Assembly: GCF_001579805.1 (NCBI RefSeq)
Contig: NZ_CP014546.1
Coordinates: forward strand, 3,286,001 to 3,350,000
Direction of reading: 5' to 3'
From: Pseudomonas azotoformans
Lineage (GTDB): Bacteria; Pseudomonadota; Gammaproteobacteria; Pseudomonadales; Pseudomonadaceae
Length of the DNA: 64,000 bases
Numbering within the stretch: the stretch's first letter is position 1; each line of letters starts with the position of its first letter. Shown here one piece after another: positions 19,636-31,292 of the stretch. Both the position numbers and the translations under genes were made by a program. The notes under the pieces are model-generated. The model did not search any database. It was given only the letters and a program-made list of their open reading frames with translations, and was not told where the DNA came from.

Positions 19636-21327
19636 ATGAGCGAAAGCTTTGCGGAACTCTTTGAAGAAAGCCTAAAAACCCTGAACCTTCAGGCAGGCTC
19701 CATCATCACCGGTGTTATCGTTGATATCGATTACCAAGCTCGCTGGGTAACCGTTCACGCTGGTCTGAAGTCTGAAGCTCTGATCCCGCTGGAACAGTTC
19801 TACAACGATGCTGGTGATCTGACAATCAATGTCGGTGACGAAGTTCACGTTGCTCTGGACTCGGTTGAAGACGGTTTCGGTGAAACCAAGCTGTCCCGTG
19901 AAAAAGCCAAGCGCGCTGAATGCTGGATTGTTCTCGAAGCAGCCTTCGCAGCTGAAGAAGTGGTCAAGGGCGTTATCAACGGTAAGGTTAAAGGCGGCTT
20001 CACTGTCGACGTTAACGGCATCCGTGCGTTCCTGCCAGGTTCTTTGGTCGACGTTCGTCCTGTGCGCGACACTACGCACCTGGAAGGCAAAGAACTCGAA
20101 TTCAAGGTCATCAAACTCGACCAGAAGCGCAACAACGTTGTCGTTTCCCGTCGCAGCGTCCTGGAAGCAGAGAACTCCGCCGAGCGTGAAGCTCTGCTGG
20201 AATCCCTGCAGGAAGGCCAACAAGTCAAAGGTATCGTCAAAAACCTCACCGATTACGGCGCATTCGTCGATCTGGGTGGCGTGGATGGCCTGCTGCACAT
20301 TACCGACATGGCTTGGAAGCGTATCAAGCATCCTTCCGAAATCGTCAACGTTGGCGACGAGATCGATGTCAAGGTTCTGAAATACGATCGCGAGCGCAAC
20401 CGTGTTTCCCTGGGCCTGAAGCAACTGGGTGAAGATCCATGGGTTGCTATCAAAGCCCGTTACCCAGAAAGCACTCGCGTTACCGCGCGTGTTACCAACC
20501 TGACCGACTACGGCTGCTTCGCTGAGCTGGAAGAAGGCGTGGAAGGCCTGGTACACGTTTCCGAAATGGACTGGACCAACAAAAACATTCACCCTTCGAA
20601 AGTCGTACAAGTCGGCGACGAAGTGGAAGTTATGGTTCTGGACATCGACGAAGAGCGTCGTCGTATCTCCCTGGGCATCAAGCAGTGCAAATCTAACCCA
20701 TGGGAAGATTTCTCTGGCCAGTTCAACAAGGGCGATAAAATCTCCGGCACCATCAAGTCGATCACCGATTTCGGTATCTTCATTGGTCTGGACGGCGGCA
20801 TCGACGGCCTGGTTCACCTGTCCGACATCTCCTGGAACGAAGTGGGCGAAGAAGCTGTTCGTCGTTTCAAGAAGGGCGACGAACTGGACACCGTTATCCT
20901 GTCGGTTGACCCAGAGCGCGAGCGCATCTCCCTGGGTATCAAGCAACTGGAAAGCGACCCGTTCTCTGAATACGTTCAGGACAACGACAAAGGCGCAATC
21001 GTTAAAGGCATCGTGAAAGAAGTTGACGCTAAAGGCGCCATCATCACTCTGGCCGACGATATCGAAGCGACTCTGAAAGCCTCCGAAATCAGCCGTGACC
21101 GCGTTGAAGACGCGCGCAACGTTCTGAAAGAAGGCCAGGAAGTAGAAGCCAAGATCATCAGCGTTGACCGCAAGAGCCGTGTAATCCAGCTCTCCATCAA
21201 GTCGAAAGACGATGCTGAAGAGAAAGAAGCCATCCAAAGCTTGAAAGACAAGCCTTCGGATAGCATCGCTGCTGGTCCTACCACTCTGGGTGACCTGTTG
21301 CGTGCACAAATGGAAAAACAGAACTAA
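19636..21327 (+). CDS. rpsA: 30S ribosomal protein S1
   Basis: A 563-residue protein with six S1 RNA-binding repeats. The first two are divergent ribosome-binding repeats; the last four show repeated [22 protein letters not shown] cores followed by D-I-W-type loops (about residues 190-530). It binds mRNA and is needed for initiation on most messages. I start at the ATG at 19636 ([13 protein letters not shown]), 26 bases after a possible leader; the frame is open 15 codons further but without family sequence. Codon use is biased, as expected of a highly expressed gene. A strong terminator follows. Confidence 0.96.
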   Translation: MSESFAELFEESLKTLNLQAGSIITGVIVDIDYQARWVTVHAGLKSEALIPLEQFYNDAGDLTINVGDEVHVALDSVEDGFGETKLSREKAKRAECWIVLEAAFAAEEVVKGVINGKVKGGFTVDVNGIRAFLPGSLVDVRPVRDTTHLEGKELEFKVIKLDQKRNNVVVSRRSVLEAENSAEREALLESLQEGQQVKGIVKNLTDYGAFVDLGGVDGLLHITDMAWKRIKHPSEIVNVGDEIDVKVLKYDRERNRVSLGLKQLGEDPWVAIKARYPESTRVTARVTNLTDYGCFAELEEGVEGLVHVSEMDWTNKNIHPSKVVQVGDEVEVMVLDIDEERRRISLGIKQCKSNPWEDFSGQFNKGDKISGTIKSITDFGIFIGLDGGIDGLVHLSDISWNEVGEEAVRRFKKGDELDTVILSVDPERERISLGIKQLESDPFSEYVQDNDKGAIVKGIVKEVDAKGAIITLADDIEATLKASEISRDRVEDARNVLKEGQEVEAKIISVDRKSRVIQLSIKSKDDAEEKEAIQSLKDKPSDSIAAGPTTLGDLLRAQMEKQN

Positions 21328-21344
21328 GTTCTGTCAGACCATAG

Positions 21345-21373
21345 AAAAAGGGCGACTTCGGTCGCCCTTTTTT
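21345..21373 (+). terminator. rho-independent terminator of rpsA
   Basis: AAAAGGGCGAC, TTCG tetraloop, GTCGCCCTTTT, followed by more T. A textbook intrinsic terminator 18 bases after the rpsA stop. Confidence 0.95.
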
Positions 21374-21489
21374 GTGCCTGAAATTCGTTGAATCAACAAC
21401 CGAGAACCAAGGCGTACAGCTCAGTGTCAGAACTGGCTATAGTCTTAAGAAAAAAGCGTTCTAGTGTTTTAGCTTCAGTAAGGATTTGA

Positions 21490-21774
21490 ATGAACAGGCT
21501 TATCGTAATACTCGCCGTGGTGGTGCTTGCAGGCTGCTCCACCACCAGCGCCAAGACCCATGCCAAACGCGGCGTGAGCGGCATCGAGATCGACTGCTCA
21601 GGGCTGGGCAACAACTGGCAGAAGTGCGAAAAGCGCGCCGCCCGAGAGTGCAAGATGCAAGGCTACAAGGTTATCACCAAGTCCAGTGACGCCAAGGACG
21701 AAGAGGGCGACTACCTGTTCGGCTGGAACCCTGCCGGTGCAGTAACACGGACGATGCTGGTGATCTGCAATTGA
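21490..21774 (+). CDS. small putative lipoprotein
   Basis: A 94-residue protein with a lipoprotein signal peptide: short charged start, hydrophobic core and lipobox LAGC with Cys16 as the acylation site. The mature part contains four further cysteines (DCSGLG, KCEKRAA, ECKMQG and C-terminal ICN), consistent with disulfides in the periplasm, and the sequence SGIEIDCSGLGNNWQKC. No enzyme motif was seen. The start has a modest ribosome site (AAGGA at 21480-21484). It stands alone between the rpsA terminator and ihfB. Function unknown. Confidence 0.75.
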   Translation: MNRLIVILAVVVLAGCSTTSAKTHAKRGVSGIEIDCSGLGNNWQKCEKRAARECKMQGYKVITKSSDAKDEEGDYLFGWNPAGAVTRTMLVICN

Positions 21775-21906
21775 GCGCATAGCGCGTTCGATACGGGTGT
21801 TTATTCCGCCAGCAGATAAGTTTATGCATGGGCTGTTCAAATTCATCAAGTCATGCTAAAACCTTCGAAGCGCTTTTCCTAGCTGCTTGAAAAAGAAGGG
21901 AAAAAT

Positions 21907-22203
21907 ATGACGAAGTCGGAGTTGATTGAACGAATTGTCACTCATCAAGGGCTGCTCTCATCCAAGGATGTGGAGTTGGCTATCAAGACGATGCTTGAGC
22001 AAATGTCCCAATGCCTGGCCACTGGTGATCGGATTGAAATTCGTGGATTTGGGAGTTTTTCGCTGCACTATCGTGCGCCCAGGGTTGGTCGAAATCCTAA
22101 AACTGGGCAGTCGGTGAGTCTGGACGGGAAGTTCGTGCCTCATTTCAAACCGGGAAAAGAGTTGAGGGATCGAGTGAATGAAGACGAAGATATCGAGGGT
22201 TAA
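21907..22203 (+). CDS. ihfB: integration host factor subunit beta
   Basis: A 98-residue HU/IHF-family DNA-bending protein. The N-terminal helices ([10 protein letters not shown]) are followed by [25 protein letters not shown], which includes the beta-arm with the intercalating Pro in GRNPKTG. It forms a heterodimer with IhfA. Ribosome site AAGAAGGG is just upstream. In Pseudomonas ihfB (himD) marks the left border of the O-antigen locus, as here. Confidence 0.96.
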   Translation: MTKSELIERIVTHQGLLSSKDVELAIKTMLEQMSQCLATGDRIEIRGFGSFSLHYRAPRVGRNPKTGQSVSLDGKFVPHFKPGKELRDRVNEDEDIEG

Positions 22204-22413
22204 ATCGCCAGAGGGGTTAGGTTGGTTTATAGAGCTATGGGGCGAAAGTCAGTCGTTGAATGATTGAAATTTTATATGTTCAGGCGTTCTTGGTTCTGTC
22301 AGATAGGGTGTGAAATAAAATCACTGCTTATGCATATGATGAAAATGTATCTGTATGAATGAAGTTTCAGTGGGCCATTCGCATTTTGGCTTTATTAAAT
22401 AAAGGATTATGCG

Positions 22414-23577
22414 ATGAGAGCTACGATCCCTAGTTTTTCGCTATTTGGCACCGTTGGTTTTTTTTTGCTTTATCCGTTTTTTTTCTTCTATCAAGTGTCA
22501 ATCGCAAAAGGTTATATCCCTCCTGTTTTAGGTGGGTACTTCCGGTATGCCGTGGCGGCGGTTTTCATTGCTTCATTGTTTTTTATCGCGAGTAATGCGA
22601 AGAAAAATAGAATAGTTTGGGCGGATCTAAATTTTATTCTATTTGTCGGTTATTTTTTTTCTGTGGTATGTATAAATGAGTTGCTAGAAAGCGAAAGCCA
22701 GTATTTTACATGGCATCTAGGGCAAGTCCTCCAGTTGTTGACAGTGTTTATGGTCTTTCGATCGTTAGATGTGGACTCGTTGATGCTGAAGCGAGCGCTG
22801 TTTGTCGCGGTCATATTAATGAGTTCTAGTGTATTTTATTTTTCGGAAAATGGTTTTTTTTATTTGAAGGGGCATAGTCTTAATAGTTCGTATGTCTCGA
22901 CATATCAAGAGTTTGCAAATGCATACATGCTTTCGGTGATGCTTCTGGTCGCGTGTCTTAGGCGTGGTTGGACAAGGCTGGCGATCTACATCATAGCAGT
23001 TCCTAGCTTATATCTAAATGGATCCAGAAGTGAGCTTATTGCGTTGATTTTGTTCGTTATGCTCTATGAGATTGTTTTGGCTAAGCATAAATGGAGGGTG
23101 CTATTCTGGGTTGGTCTAGCATGCGCTGCTGTTGTTATCGGGATTTATTTTTTTGGTGATTACATGCCAAAGAATAGAGTGCTTTATTTGGCGGCCCCGG
23201 CGAGTGATGGATCGATCAGGATGAGAACCGATATGGCAGTTAATGCACTGGATATCGTCGCAGACTCACCGCTGTTTGGGAATTATGGGGATTATAAAGT
23301 CGGTGAGTATGCTCATAATATAATTTCCGTTTGGGTAGACTTGGGGTTGATAGGTCTGGTTATATATTTGGGCATGATTATCTCGGCATTCTATAAGTCC
23401 GCCTGTGCAGCGTTATTTTACTGGGGAGGCGAGCGGAGAGTTGCGTTGATACTCTCAATGCTCGCAGTGGCGATATTGTTGGTGCTAACAAGCAAGTATT
23501 TTTCTTATAATATGATAGCGGCGGCATTAGGCCTGTTCTCAGGCTATAAGGTCCTGCAATCACGGCGTTCTATCTAA
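22414..23577 (+). CDS. O-antigen polymerase Wzy-like (O-antigen ligase-like membrane protein)
   Basis: A 387-residue, very hydrophobic protein with about ten or eleven membrane segments. A large periplasmic loop near residues 250-310 contains RMRTDMAVNALDIVADSPLFGNYGDYK and YAHNIISVWVDLGLIGLVIYLG. The His-Asn before a membrane segment with GL-G is the signature of the Wzy/WaaL (O-antigen ligase-like) family, and NGSRSELIAL is the other conserved motif. With a Wzx-like flippase and WbpL in the same region it is most likely the polymerase. It lies 210 AT-rich bases after ihfB and 505 before wbpA, so it has its own transcription or a long leader. A ligase cannot be excluded. Confidence 0.7.
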   Translation: MRATIPSFSLFGTVGFFLLYPFFFFYQVSIAKGYIPPVLGGYFRYAVAAVFIASLFFIASNAKKNRIVWADLNFILFVGYFFSVVCINELLESESQYFTWHLGQVLQLLTVFMVFRSLDVDSLMLKRALFVAVILMSSSVFYFSENGFFYLKGHSLNSSYVSTYQEFANAYMLSVMLLVACLRRGWTRLAIYIIAVPSLYLNGSRSELIALILFVMLYEIVLAKHKWRVLFWVGLACAAVVIGIYFFGDYMPKNRVLYLAAPASDGSIRMRTDMAVNALDIVADSPLFGNYGDYKVGEYAHNIISVWVDLGLIGLVIYLGMIISAFYKSACAALFYWGGERRVALILSMLAVAILLVLTSKYFSYNMIAAALGLFSGYKVLQSRRSI

Positions 23578-23732
23578 GCATGACCGTTTCTTGGGCCGAT
23601 GTGTTGGGCCAATTAGAGTCGAGCTATCAGTCTTGTGGGCTTCAAGCACAAGCGCAAAGCGGTCAAGTATGCATCGACGGGCTATTCAATCTTGTAGTCG
23701 CTATGAGTCTGTGAGCGACCAATCCATTCTCC

Positions 23733-23750
23733 CCTCTGCCTCTGCCTCTG
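23733..23750. repeat. three tandem CCTCTG hexamers
   Basis: CCTCTG occurs three times head to tail and is followed by a decayed fourth copy (CCTCAG). It is inside the gene-free stretch, so copy-number change would not shift a reading frame of any recognised gene. Confidence 0.8.
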
Positions 23751-23871
23751 CCTCAGCTGTAGGGCTCCCGCGTCTCGTCGTGAACTATCTCTTTGGTTTC
23801 AGCCCCGCCTTTACGAGTGGCTTCTCGTTTGATGGCGGCACCTTGATGTGTTGCACACGTCCAGAGGGATG

Positions 23872-23879
23872 GGCGGTAG
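23872..23879 (+). promoter_or_regulatory. ops-like octamer GGCGGTAG upstream of the O-antigen operon
   Basis: GGCGGTAG is the core of the ops pause element that recruits RfaH to long polysaccharide operons (consensus GGCGGTAGnnTG). Here it is followed by AACG rather than nnTG, so the match is imperfect. It is on the coding strand about 200 bases before wbpA, where such an element would be expected. The rest of the JUMPStart sequence is not recognisable. Confidence 0.3.
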
Positions 23880-24082
23880 AACGGGTCATGTTTAGGTCAT
23901 TTTTTGAATTTTGATGGGGTTCTCATTCTGTATATATTAGAATGAAACCCTTGAAGGAGCGTCTAGGTTGAGGCTGAGCATGTGTAGGATTTATCGACCT
24001 TTACCCACAGGGGTAAATCTGCGTTACAAAGTCGGCTGAAATCAATTTATCGCTTCGTTTAAAAATTAGGGAGTTTGAGCTG

Positions 24083-26360
<2,278 letters not shown>

Positions 26361-26367
26361 GCGAATT

Positions 26368-26949
26368 ATGAATTATACAGCTCATCCGTCTTCAATCATT
26401 GACCCTGGGGCGACTATTGGCGAAGGGTCGCGGATTTGGCACTTTGTCCATATTTGCTCAGGTGCAAGAATTGGTGCTGGTTGTTCACTCGGACAAAATG
26501 TGTTCGTAGGAAACAAAGTCTCCATCGGCGATGATGTCAAAGTACAAAATAATGTCTCAATTTACGATAATGTCACAATAGAAGATGGCGTTTTTTGCGG
26601 GCCAAGTATGGTATTCACCAATGTTTATAATCCCCGGTCGATGATTGAGCGCAAGAGTGAATACAGGGACACTTTGGTAAAGCGGGGGGCAACATTAGGC
26701 GCTAATTGTACGATCATCTGTGGTGTCACCATCGGAGAGTTTGCATTTGTTGGTGCTGGTGCCGTTATCAATCGCGATGTTCCTGCGTATGCTTTGGTCG
26801 TGGGGGTTCCCGCCCGGCAGATCGGTTGGATGAGCGAATTTGGTGAACAATTGAACCTTCCATTGAGCGGTACAGGTCAGGCGCGGTGTGAGCATACGAA
26901 TAGTCTATATGTTTTGATTGATAATAAAATAATTAAGGAGGAGCGATAA
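26368..26949 (+). CDS. wbpD: UDP-2-acetamido-3-amino-2,3-dideoxyglucuronate N-acetyltransferase WbpD
   Basis: A 193-residue left-handed beta-helix acetyltransferase built of hexapeptide repeats ([22 protein letters not shown] and onward). The stretch [17 protein letters not shown] is characteristic of WbpD/WlbB. It acetylates the 3-amino group made by WbpE, giving UDP-GlcNAc3NAcA. The stop overlaps the wbpE start by one base (TAATG). Catalytic assignment is from family and neighbours. Confidence 0.9.
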   Translation: MNYTAHPSSIIDPGATIGEGSRIWHFVHICSGARIGAGCSLGQNVFVGNKVSIGDDVKVQNNVSIYDNVTIEDGVFCGPSMVFTNVYNPRSMIERKSEYRDTLVKRGATLGANCTIICGVTIGEFAFVGAGAVINRDVPAYALVVGVPARQIGWMSEFGEQLNLPLSGTGQARCEHTNSLYVLIDNKIIKEER

Positions 26950-28034
26950 TGCTCGAGTTTATCGATCTGAAATCACAGCAGGCCCTTATTAAAGAGAAGA
27001 TTGACAAAAATATTCAACGCGTCTTGGAGCATGGAAAGTATATACTTGGTCCGGAAGTTGATGAGCTTGAAGAAAAGTTGGCAGACTATGTGGGGGTTAA
27101 GTATTGCATTACTTGTGCTAATGGTACCGATGCTCTACAAATAGCACTGATGAGCCTTAACGTTGGTCCGGGTGACGAAGTAATCACACCCGGATTCACC
27201 TATATTGCGACTGCCGAGACGGTTGCGTTGCTGGGCGCAAAGCCAATATTCGTTGATGTCGACCCAAAAACGTACAACCTGGATGCCGCCTTGGTCGAGG
27301 CCGCTATTACGTCAAAAACAAAGGCAATTATTCCTGTGTCTTTGTTTGGTCAATGTGCTGATTATGATTCGATCAATGCAATTGCGGAAAAACATGGTCT
27401 CACCGTTATTGAAGATGCAGCACAAAGTTTTGGTGCTCTATATAAAGGTCGTCAATCTTGTGGACTGACCAGAATAGCATGCACAAGTTTCTTTCCGAGT
27501 AAGCCGCTCGGTGGATATGGGGACGGTGGTGCCATCTTTACAGATGATGAAGAGCTTGCAATCGTTATTCGACAAATTGCACGTCATGGTCAGGACCGTC
27601 GCTATCACCATATTCGTGTGGGTGTGAACAGTCGCTTGGATACACTGCAAGCTGCGATCTTGCTACCTAAGCTGGAAATATTTCCCGATGAGATGGTTCG
27701 TCGTCAGCATGTAGCCGCTCTTTACAATTCCGCGTTATCTTGCATTGATGGCGTTTCTTTTCCTTATGTTGAGAGCCACAATAAAAGCTCTTATGCACAG
27801 TATACGCTAACGTTTGACCATCGAGACGACATAAGAAATTGTTTGCAGAATAGTGGAGTTCCAACAGCGGTTCACTATCCTCTTCCGTTGAATAAACAGC
27901 CAGCAGTAAAGGATGGCTCGATATTACCAGTTGGGGATTTGCTTGCCCAGAGAGTCCTTAGCGTACCCATGCACCCCTACATGAGTGAAGATGATGTTGA
28001 AGCTGTTGTGAATGCAATCCGAGAAGCGCTTTGA
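26949..28034 (+). CDS. wbpE: UDP-2-acetamido-2-deoxy-3-oxo-glucuronate aminotransferase WbpE
   Basis: A 361-residue DegT/DnrJ/EryC1 sugar aminotransferase. The PLP lysine is K185 in FFPSKPLGGYGDGG; CANGTDALQIAL binds the cofactor phosphate and EDAAQSFGA follows. It transfers an amino group from glutamate to C-3 of the WbpB product. In known clusters WbpB and WbpE are coupled through the regenerated NAD+ and 2-oxoglutarate. The gene has GGAG just before its ATG and overlaps the downstream TTG start by four bases. Confidence 0.9.
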   Translation: MLEFIDLKSQQALIKEKIDKNIQRVLEHGKYILGPEVDELEEKLADYVGVKYCITCANGTDALQIALMSLNVGPGDEVITPGFTYIATAETVALLGAKPIFVDVDPKTYNLDAALVEAAITSKTKAIIPVSLFGQCADYDSINAIAEKHGLTVIEDAAQSFGALYKGRQSCGLTRIACTSFFPSKPLGGYGDGGAIFTDDEELAIVIRQIARHGQDRRYHHIRVGVNSRLDTLQAAILLPKLEIFPDEMVRRQHVAALYNSALSCIDGVSFPYVESHNKSSYAQYTLTFDHRDDIRNCLQNSGVPTAVHYPLPLNKQPAVKDGSILPVGDLLAQRVLSVPMHPYMSEDDVEAVVNAIREAL

Positions 28035-29320
28035 AATACTATTTGAATAAAATGGTTGGCCTGAAAGGAGGTTTTTTGGCTTCAGTAGGCACCCTTGTGT
28101 TTGCTACTGCCATTGGTCAGGTTTTGGTACTAAGTATTACTCCGTTGCTAACCCGACTGTATACACCAAGCGATTTTGGGGTAATGGCTGTCTTTGTGGC
28201 CATTACTTCCATGATTTTAGTTGTTTCCAGTGGTCGCTATGAATTTTCGATCCCGTTGCCTGTCCTGGAGAGAGATGCACGGCTATTGTTGTTCGGAAGT
28301 TTATTAATAAATTTCGTATTTTTCCTCACGTGTTTCCTGATCGTAGCATTATTTTCAAGTGGGATTTCGACTTTAGTTGGAGTTGATAGCTTTTCAAGCT
28401 TTGCATGGTTGATTCCGTTAACGGTGCTCTTCTCTGGTGCTTACAAGGCGTATAACTACCTTTCTGTCAGGCAACAAAATTATCAACGGATTGCTAAAAC
28501 CAAAGTTATCCAAAGCTTTTCGAGTGTTGTTGTCCAGGTTTTTGGTGGATTAATAAGTCAGGGGCCTTCAGGCTTGTTGATTGGTCAAATGCTAGGGCAG
28601 GCAGCAGGAACATTCCAGCTTGCGAAAAGCACAAGTGTTTATGATTATGCAATTAGCAAAGTACGGTATTTAAGGCTGCTTTTACTCTTAAAGCGCTACC
28701 GACGCTTCCCGCTATATGATGCGCCTGCGGCATTTATTGATACATTGAGCACTCAGCTACCTAATTTAGTATTGGCCACATTGTTTGGTCCTGTTGTCGC
28801 CGGCTCTTATATGCTTGCAGAGCGAGCCCTCTCAATGCCCGCGAATTTGGTCGGCCAAGCGTTTGGACAAGTTCTGTTTGGAACGGTGAACGCCCAGAAA
28901 AGCGAGGGGAAATTTTATAGCACAACTCTCCGGGCCGTCATGCTTCTCGGTGGGCTGGCCGTTTTCCCTACCATCATATTTTTCTTTTATGCAAGTCCAA
29001 TTTTCTCAGTAGTATTCGGAGATACCTGGACGCTCGCAGGCGATTACGCTAGCTGGATGATTGTGGGAGTGGCCTTTCAGTTTGTATACTCGCCACTCTC
29101 CATGACTTTACTTGCGACTGATGGTCAGAAAGTCAATTTGATGATTCACGTTGTGATGCTCACCTCCAAGATGGGGGTTTTAGCGGTCGGTAATAGTCTC
29201 GGCGACCCCTACATAACAATTGTCGGATTTTCGATTGTCAGTGCAGTGGGTTATTTCATTGCGATTTTTGTTGTCTTGAATCATGTGGCAAAAAATGCAC
29301 ATGTATTGAAGAGAAGCTAA
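28031..29320 (+). CDS. wzx: O-antigen flippase Wzx-like
   Basis: A 429-residue membrane protein with about twelve hydrophobic segments. The N-terminus LTRLYTPSDFGVMAVFVAITSMILVVSSGRYE is the signature of polysaccharide biosynthesis (Wzx/MATE-like) flippases. It would move undecaprenyl-pyrophosphate-linked repeat units across the inner membrane. The frame opens with a TTG overlapping the wbpE stop; an ATG at 28052 (MVGLKGG) gives a protein seven residues shorter. Neither has a strong ribosome site, so the start is uncertain. The predicted function rests on family and on the presence of a Wzy-like protein. Confidence 0.82.
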   Translation: MKYYLNKMVGLKGGFLASVGTLVFATAIGQVLVLSITPLLTRLYTPSDFGVMAVFVAITSMILVVSSGRYEFSIPLPVLERDARLLLFGSLLINFVFFLTCFLIVALFSSGISTLVGVDSFSSFAWLIPLTVLFSGAYKAYNYLSVRQQNYQRIAKTKVIQSFSSVVVQVFGGLISQGPSGLLIGQMLGQAAGTFQLAKSTSVYDYAISKVRYLRLLLLLKRYRRFPLYDAPAAFIDTLSTQLPNLVLATLFGPVVAGSYMLAERALSMPANLVGQAFGQVLFGTVNAQKSEGKFYSTTLRAVMLLGGLAVFPTIIFFFYASPIFSVVFGDTWTLAGDYASWMIVGVAFQFVYSPLSMTLLATDGQKVNLMIHVVMLTSKMGVLAVGNSLGDPYITIVGFSIVSAVGYFIAIFVVLNHVAKNAHVLKRS

Positions 29321-29337
29321 ATAATTTAGGGGCTGGT

Positions 29338-31224
29338 ATGTGTGGTATCTCGGGTGGTTTTTGGAGGGTTGAAGGGGGCGATTTACGTCAAAGGTTAAAC
29401 TTGTCTCTTTCGATGATGGCTCATAGAGGTCCTGATGATCACGGCGTCCAATTGCTGCATGGCGATAGTGGTGTTGTAGCCCTTGCGCATGCGCGCCTTT
29501 CGATTATCGATCTTTCTTCCGCTGGCCACCAGCCAATGACATCGAGCAACTCACGTTATTCCATGGTGTTCAACGGCGAGATATACAACTACCAGGAGTT
29601 GAGGAGAAACCTGGTCGACTGTGGATATGTATTTCATTCAGACTCAGATACTGAAGTGCTGCTGAACGCCTGGGCTGAATGGGGCGCTGCATGTTTACCC
29701 CGATTGGAAGGGATGTTTTCATTTGTAGTCTATGATAGTTTTCAACAGTGCGTGACGGCTGTTAGAGATGGGTTTGGAATAAAACCGCTTTTTTATGAGC
29801 TCAATGAAGGGCGATTTATCTTTGCGTCCGAGCAAGCAGCATTGTTAGCACTTAAATGTGAAAAAGCGAGACCCAATCTGCAACGTAGTTATGATTATCT
29901 TGTTCATGGTGATTATGACAGCAATGAACAAACATTTTTTGCGGGCATAAATCATCTTCTGCCGGGTCACATGCTTACGCTCTATACCGACCGGAGTGAG
30001 GTAGGCTCAGTAACTCGTTGGTGGGAGCCGTCCTTAATACAATCGTCAAGGCTGACATTTTCTCAAGCTGCGGAGGCACTTCGCGAACAGTTTTTGACAA
30101 ATCTTCGTCTGCACCTCCGTAGTGATGTTGCAATTGGTGCTGCACTTTCTGGAGGTATCGATTCTTCTGCAGTCGTGTGCGGCATGCGTTATATCGAGCC
30201 GGATTTACCTATTAATACTTTTAGTTACATTGCAGAGGGTTCTGCAGTTTCAGAAGAATATTGGGTGGATAAGGTTAACGCATACGTGGGTGCCAAGGCT
30301 CATAAGATAACGGCTACTGGTGAGCAATTAATGGATGATCTGGACGCGATGATTCGTGTCCAAGGAGAGCCATTCGGTAGTACGAGCATTTATGCGCAGT
30401 ATAGGGTTTTTCAACTTGCGAAGGCCTCTGGTGTCACTGTGACGTTGGACGGTCAAGGCGCGGACGAGTTACTTGCGGGCTATTCCGGGTATCCTGGTCA
30501 CAGACTCATGAGTCTCTTGGAAGATAAAAAATATCTGCAGATGCACCAGTTCGCTAGAAATTGGTCAAAATGGCCCGGTAGAAGCTACTCACGGGCTTTG
30601 ATGTACTTAGCTAAAGAACTCCTACCTGACAATGCATTCCGCACCGCACGAAAATTCCTGGGCAGAGATTTCGCACCCGATTGGTTGAACGCAGACATGC
30701 TGGCGTCAAGTGGTATTCATTTGAACGAGCAGAGAGCTGTTTTCAGTCCTGATTTTAAAGGTCGGCGTGTTATAGAGCAGTTAGGAAAATCACTTCAGAG
30801 CAGGGGATTACAAGAGCTTCTTCGTCATGGCGATAGAAACTCTATGAAGTTTTCGGTGGAGAGCCGAGTTCCTTTCCTTACGGTTCCGATGGCTAACTTG
30901 CTCTTGTCAGTGGACGAAAGTTACCTTATATCCGCCACGGGAGAAACAAAAAGTGTTTTTCGCGAAGCAATGCGTGGGATTGTTCCTGATGAGATTCTAT
31001 CCCGTAGAGACAAGATAGGCTTTGCTACGCCTGAGAAAACGTGGCTTTTGGGAATGGCTCCCGTAATAAGAGAATGGCTGCAGGGCTCTGAGAAAATTCC
31101 ATTTATAAATAGCAAGGAATTAATCTCTAGTTTTGATAATGTTGTCGCAGGTAGGGCTCCATTTAGTTGGCAAGTTTGGCGTTGGGTGAATTACGTGCGC
31201 TGGTATAATCAGAACAATTTATAA
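29338..31224 (+). CDS. glutamine-dependent asparagine synthase-like amidotransferase (WbpS-like)
   Basis: A 628-residue AsnB-type protein. Cys2 (MCGISGG) is the glutaminase nucleophile, with AHRGPDDHG and FNGEIYNYQEL in the N-terminal Ntn domain. The synthetase domain has the ATP pyrophosphatase loop LSGGIDSSAV near residue 270 and LDGQGADELLAGYSGY. In O-antigen clusters such proteins (for example WbpS of P. aeruginosa) amidate the carboxyl group of hexuronic acids. Here the likely substrate is the WbpABDE uronic acid or a glycan containing it. It is 17 bases after wzx. Confidence 0.85.
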   Translation: MCGISGGFWRVEGGDLRQRLNLSLSMMAHRGPDDHGVQLLHGDSGVVALAHARLSIIDLSSAGHQPMTSSNSRYSMVFNGEIYNYQELRRNLVDCGYVFHSDSDTEVLLNAWAEWGAACLPRLEGMFSFVVYDSFQQCVTAVRDGFGIKPLFYELNEGRFIFASEQAALLALKCEKARPNLQRSYDYLVHGDYDSNEQTFFAGINHLLPGHMLTLYTDRSEVGSVTRWWEPSLIQSSRLTFSQAAEALREQFLTNLRLHLRSDVAIGAALSGGIDSSAVVCGMRYIEPDLPINTFSYIAEGSAVSEEYWVDKVNAYVGAKAHKITATGEQLMDDLDAMIRVQGEPFGSTSIYAQYRVFQLAKASGVTVTLDGQGADELLAGYSGYPGHRLMSLLEDKKYLQMHQFARNWSKWPGRSYSRALMYLAKELLPDNAFRTARKFLGRDFAPDWLNADMLASSGIHLNEQRAVFSPDFKGRRVIEQLGKSLQSRGLQELLRHGDRNSMKFSVESRVPFLTVPMANLLLSVDESYLISATGETKSVFREAMRGIVPDEILSRRDKIGFATPEKTWLLGMAPVIREWLQGSEKIPFINSKELISSFDNVVAGRAPFSWQVWRWVNYVRWYNQNNL

Positions 31225-31292
31225 CTGTTAGTTCGTTGTGACTGAGATCAAATTTTGAGTCGCATTTCGTAACCTAGACTAGGACCTTATGT

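Larger units (their letters stand above)
23578..24082. other. 505-base gene-free stretch before the O-antigen operon
   Basis: No convincing gene on either strand. The longest plus-strand frame (23591-23914) has a Ser-rich, low-complexity translation and no ribosome site. The part from 23600 to 23890 is richer in G+C than its surroundings and may be a remnant of something inserted. The last 170 bases are AT-rich and probably hold the wbpA promoter. A hexamer repeat and an ops-like octamer lie within it. Confidence 0.5.

Noticed and set aside
19672..21309. A 545-codon minus-strand frame opposite rpsA
   Set aside because: Shadow of six repeated S1 domains; its repetitive translation mirrors them.
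23591..23914. A 107-codon frame before wbpA
   Set aside because: No ribosome site, Ser-rich low-complexity translation including the hexamer repeat, no family resemblance.
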